Source of the DNA: Paragonimus westermani
Taxonomy: Eukaryota > Platyhelminthes > Trematoda > Plagiorchiida > Troglotrematidae
Assembly (NCBI GenBank): GCA_008508345.1
Contig: QNGE01000299.1
Coordinates: forward strand, 154,888-218,887
Direction of reading: 5' to 3'
DNA length: 64,000 nucleotides
Shown here: positions 59,601-64,000 of the stretch, one piece after another
Position numbering within the stretch: position 1 is the first letter of the stretch
How the letters are laid out: each line of letters starts with the position of its first letter
Translations under genes and position numbers: made by a program
The notes under the pieces: model-generated
Databases searched by the model: none
What the model was told of the DNA's origin: nothing
Seen by the model: the letters and a program-made list of their open reading frames with translations, nothing else

Positions 59601-62600
59601 TTCCGACTACGGGGAATCGGTCCACAGTCGCAACCCATGAAAAATCACTGCTTACGGTTACTGTGTTTCTATGTTGACAACCTGAAAACTTTAGAAGCCG
59701 GTCTGATCATCTGCTTGCCACACAATTCAAATTCGTTTTACGTAATTATGTGACAATCTGTTTTTCATTACGTTTGCTTGAAAACCACAATGTTATAAAA
59801 CGGTGTGTACGTGTACCTATGATGACTAACCGAAAATAACCTTTCCTCCAATCCGTTTTTTACTTAGACATGCAGAAAGTATGCGATGTGGACAAAACAA
59901 ACAATGTACGAACGCTAACCGCCGGCGTTAGTAAGCAAATGAAACAACTGACTGCATCAACATGGCGTTGACGAAGTCTCTCTCAACCAATTACGCTGTT
60001 TACTTCCATACTCTGCGCAAACGGTACGTCTACTCAATTCCGTTGATACACCTATAATGTATCTCACTCGGTTATTTGAGAGTGCCCCAACGGTCTTCAG
60101 TTTCTAGCGGACCACTGTTAATCAAATATACCTGTTTTTGTGTAGCGGATGATGCAGGTGAGACGCCGTATCCCCTAAGGATATGTGGTTGTTTCGGCTT
60201 GTCTCCAGAAATTTCCCCCGTTTCTTTACTACACAAGTCAGCAGGTTGGGGAGATAGGGGTGCCCCAGAATCTGAATTGGGATTGGTATTTGTTTATATG
60301 TCATCAACGGAATTATAGTGAATGATAATGTACAGTTTGCGGTATCAAGTGATTCAAACTTTCCACGTCAAACACAAGCTGCACGAATGAAAAAAGTCTA
60401 CGGGAATTTAGACAGAAAACTCAAAGTAACAACTATTCCCCACATATTTGAGAGCTCAGCAATGGTTTCGGAGGATACAGCGTTTTTAACGTATACCAAC
60501 TTCGACTCGAACAATCAAAACGTTATACTTATCACACAAGGGACTGCCGACGTTTGCAACGGTTAATAAAGAACACAGTTACACGGAGCACATACATGCC
60601 ACGTCAGTAATGCTGAACCGCAGAGACTGTACTGAGTACCTGAACATAGTTGCGCCTAACAAAGTGCCGTACCGTTCCCCATTTAAGTATAACTAAAAAA
60701 ATTTGAGCGTTCAAGACAATGAGAACTGAGAAAAATGCCGATGGACGCCAGTTGCTGGAGTATACAATATTCGAATTGGCACAAGCAAATGAAGCATGCA
60801 CCCTGGTTTAGTTTCAAAACACTGATGTCAGATATTACGGTTGACAAAAACTCATCGTCTCGACTTCATTAGAATAACTCCTCATAAACATTATTACTTA
60901 CTGCAAGGGATGGATAAACGTAGCCTGGTCAGTGGTTGACGCAGGTGAACGTGGATACACGCCAGTATGAGGTGCGTGGTTTTAGAATTGCCGTCCCTCC
61001 GCGGCTAATCTGCTTCACATCCGCTGCAGTCCATAGGTGTATTAATGCTAACTGTTTACTTATTCATTTCTGCACGGACATTTCTGCTCCCGTTTGTCTA
61101 AGATAGAATTACTATGGCGTGGTTCTCCAAGTACCTGTCCGTCTTCTCGATCTCTCTCTCCAAGGTTACTTTATTTTACTCGGAACTATAACCTTGACTC
61201 TATTTCTCATGTTCTACCATCACCGTCTACAGAAATCTGAAGTTTTCTAATTAGCTAGCCAAATAGCATGTAATTTCACATTGGGATGCCCAATGCCTAT
61301 TTCCAATTCTTAACATCTTCATCATTGCGTACTACCTCTGTGCTTTTATTCATGGATAAATTTCCCCGTTTATTCTACTGTTGCTTGCCATTTTTTCACA
61401 TTTTTCATGTAAACTTACACTATTTATCTCTTCACTGCAGCACTGTTGCGGCCTACTTTTTGAGGTGGACAATGATTATACGATAGACGAATTCTAAAAC
61501 TTCCTGTGTGTGCGGTTTGTCTATTTGTTAATAACTTCATACGTTTAAGTGGAAATAAAGAATTTTCACGTGTGCGGGTTCATTTTCTTGAGGTTCATGT
61601 GGGAACAATCTGGTTCGGATTGTGACGTTCTTCCATACAACTTTAGACTACACAATAAAATTGGTAGTTTTTTGGATCTCACTAATGGTTCGTCCCATAA
61701 CACTTCCCTGCTGCAGAATTCAGAAAGTGCGAAATCTGTAACGTTGAAAAAGATAGAGAACGACCGGCTGTGGTGATGTAATCGAACAGTCTCGTTAAGA
61801 ATGTTCCAGCAGGAAATGTGAAGTTATTAGTGAGTAACGGAGTTCTCCTGGGAACCTTAATTCATCTTTTGCTCCTCTTAAGAATGAGCAATGTACTTGT
61901 TTGATCGTCGCAATATCGGTGACAAAGGGTTCACGAATTTTTATCTCTTAAACGTCGTGCTCACACAACTTATGGACTAACATCCTGTCCTATGTAAACT
62001 ATTCAACGGATTAAGCCGAATCCATCTGTTTTTAAATAACTGATAGTTTCCAAAAACAATGTTACTGATCTCAGACTGTAGCTTTTGAGAACGGCCAACA
62101 AAACAGCGATGTTTACGTTAGCAGAAGTTCAGGAATTTGGATTATTCTGAAGTGAATACCATCCATACTTGAACGTAGCATCAGCATTGAGATAAGCTCT
62201 CCGGTTCTGCGTATTGTAGGATCACTAATGTTGTGATTAAGACACTAGTTCCACATGCATGAGGGCTGAGATGAGAATTCCTCTCCGGAAGTTGATGAGC
62301 ACTACTAATGAGCTCCGATGAGAAAGAAATTTTTTAGAAATATGCTGGCAGAAAAATTGACCTAGTTACAAATACCGGGATCAAGTTCGAGTGATGTTCA
62401 TTTCGGATCACTATTTTTGCCCAACAGCATAAACGTTACTGACTGTATGTTGTAGTTTACTACTATTCAAACAAATTAGCCCATGGCTATCTAAAGCCTT
62501 TGTACACATATAACATTAACAGTCCTACGGAATAATCACACAGTCGTCTTGCTAACAATTATGTTGACATAGGTTACCACACTTTTTATGTGCAACATTG

Positions 62601-64000
62601 ATAATCAATAACCATGAACGCCAGACGCCAATAGAAACACTCTTCCCTGTCTGCCCAGCTATTCATGCGGAAAAAAACTATAAAGTTGGTTTCATAGTTC
62701 ATCTGTAATATTTTATCTTGTGGTGGAAATTTTAACCAAAAATAGCCGTTCACTTTTTAAAGTGTCTGTAACCTGGGGAAAGAATTAATCAACTTGACTA
62801 GTTACTGACATGCCAAGTCTTGTCCAATATTATCGCACCATTTTAAATTAACACAACAATTTGTGGACCGTTTTATTACCGAAAGTTCTAAGAACAAATT
62901 ACTACGCATGTTAATTTTCCAACAAGGCTGTCGTCAAAAAGAGGATCTGTACATACGTGTAAGTGTAGTTGACCTGGATTCGATCACACAGTACATGTGG
63001 GTATTCAGGAAAGCCTAAATCTTAAAGGATAGAACGTTTGAGCTTATACAGACGAACAATCATTGTAGTTTCCGTATTTCAGCTCATCATGACTGTACAG
63101 AACAAACATAATTTGTCGTGACACTGAGTGATGCTGAGTGGTTGAGACTGTTTTGGCTTTCATTTGTGTCTGTCAAATTGTTTCTCCGATTCAGAATTAC
63201 AATCCTGTTCGGTCCGATTTTGGAACAGCTGTTGGAGCTCCTCGACTTAAAACAAAGCTAGATTCCTGCGCCTTCAATATGCATGTAATAATTTCATAAC
63301 GATAGTATCCTATGGAATAAACACGACAAAGTACATAAAAAGTCACTGAGTTTTTCCAAAGCAGCGTCACCAAGTATAGATTGATAGTTTGGTCAAGCAT
63401 CTCCGACAGAACGCATAGTTCTGTATTTTGCTAATTAAGACAATAACGTTAGTATTCCAGTAGCATCTGAGTAGGAGTTGTCACTACGTTATGAAATGAA
63501 TGTGCCGTTCATTTTTATTGTATACCGTTGGCAACAAACTGGTTTTGTCTCTATGGAATCCTCAGTGAGTTCACTGATGATTGATATTTTTATGGGAAAT
63601 GTTGAAAGTGAGGAGATATAATAGTTTCCGGAGTGTAAATAGTGCAGATACTGTGGTCTTCAACCCACTGAACTCATGGCGTCATGTGAGACGGATGATG
63701 ATGACTAACATCAATTCACATTTTCGTCCCATACCGTACAAAATCTTCTACTGTCGTCATTCAATAATTGTGAGTTGTATAAAAGGTTCTGATTTCGGTT
63801 CACGATCACGGAGCCTCAGAAAGAATTCGGGTTCATGTTCTGACTCATATCATGATGTTAGTTATCCACAATTGGGAGTACTATAAGATTTACAAATGTG
63901 ATACACTGGGAAAATCTCACAAATCTTGTCGCAACCAATAATCAAAAGTAGGGATTTTTTTTCAACTTAAACGAACAGTACCCATCCGCTACTTTGCTAA
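59601..64000. other. No gene recognised
   Basis: Open frames up to 101 codons (63581-63886 +, 60076-60566 + in two frames) show no family match, and none is flanked by a convincing exon structure. Confidence 0.45.

Noticed and set aside
1..64000. CRISPR arrays, tRNA/rRNA genes, operons or prophage signals
   Set aside because: No regularly spaced repeats, no cloverleaf or rRNA core sequence and no bacterial gene density; the DNA is clearly eukaryotic.

Overview
This window is eukaryotic nuclear DNA, most probably from a digenean trematode (parasitic flatworm). One split gene lies on the minus strand and occupies about 34.5 kb. Its introns run from about 140 bp to more than 5 kb. They are littered with decayed non-LTR and Penelope-like retroelements whose protein remnants look like the CR1, RTE and PLE families common in flukes. 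There are no operons, no Shine-Dalgarno sites and no dense bacterial-type ORFs. Assignment to flukes is inference from the repeat families and the intron style. The genus cannot be read from the sequence.

Minus-strand gene, 39.85 kb down to 5.35 kb. Twelve exons of an M1 (gluzincin) metallo-aminopeptidase of the aminopeptidase N / glutamyl-aminopeptidase type can be assembled with matching splice phases: 39584-39846, 34650-34873, 29094-29181, 28769-28954, 28483-28603, 26743-26897, 24830-24943, 22293-22427, 20311-20376, 18830-18895, 14789-14967 and 5346-5532. They carry the exopeptidase motif GAMENWG, the zinc motif HEIAH with the third ligand Glu exactly 18 residues on, and the catalytic Tyr in SYNKGAS. 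Two introns must use GC-AG splicing. One short exon between 14.8 and 5.5 kb is missing or only tentatively placed. The last exons (C-terminal ERAP1-like helical domain) and any exon upstream of 39.85 kb were not found.

Repeats. A CR1-like LINE remnant lies at 2976-3872 (+) and an RTE-like LINE tail at 40520-40940 (+). A Penelope-like element with inverted-repeat head, RT and GIY-YIG domain lies at 9139-11810 (+). Further PLE pieces lie at 32656-32862 (-), 45340-46080 (+), 57380-57733 (+, GIY-YIG open except for one TGA) and 59320-59600 (+). Two related fold-back sequences, at 6076-6282 and 23310-23590, contain what looks like a hammerhead ribozyme core. I infer they are PLE-type terminal repeats.

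Between about 46 kb and 64 kb I see little that is coding. The exception is a pair of exon-like minus-strand segments at 52363-53061, which may belong to an unidentified gene or to the 5' part of the aminopeptidase transcript. Two more coding-like minus-strand stretches (20459-21174 and 5819-5988) sit inside aminopeptidase introns and are unidentified.
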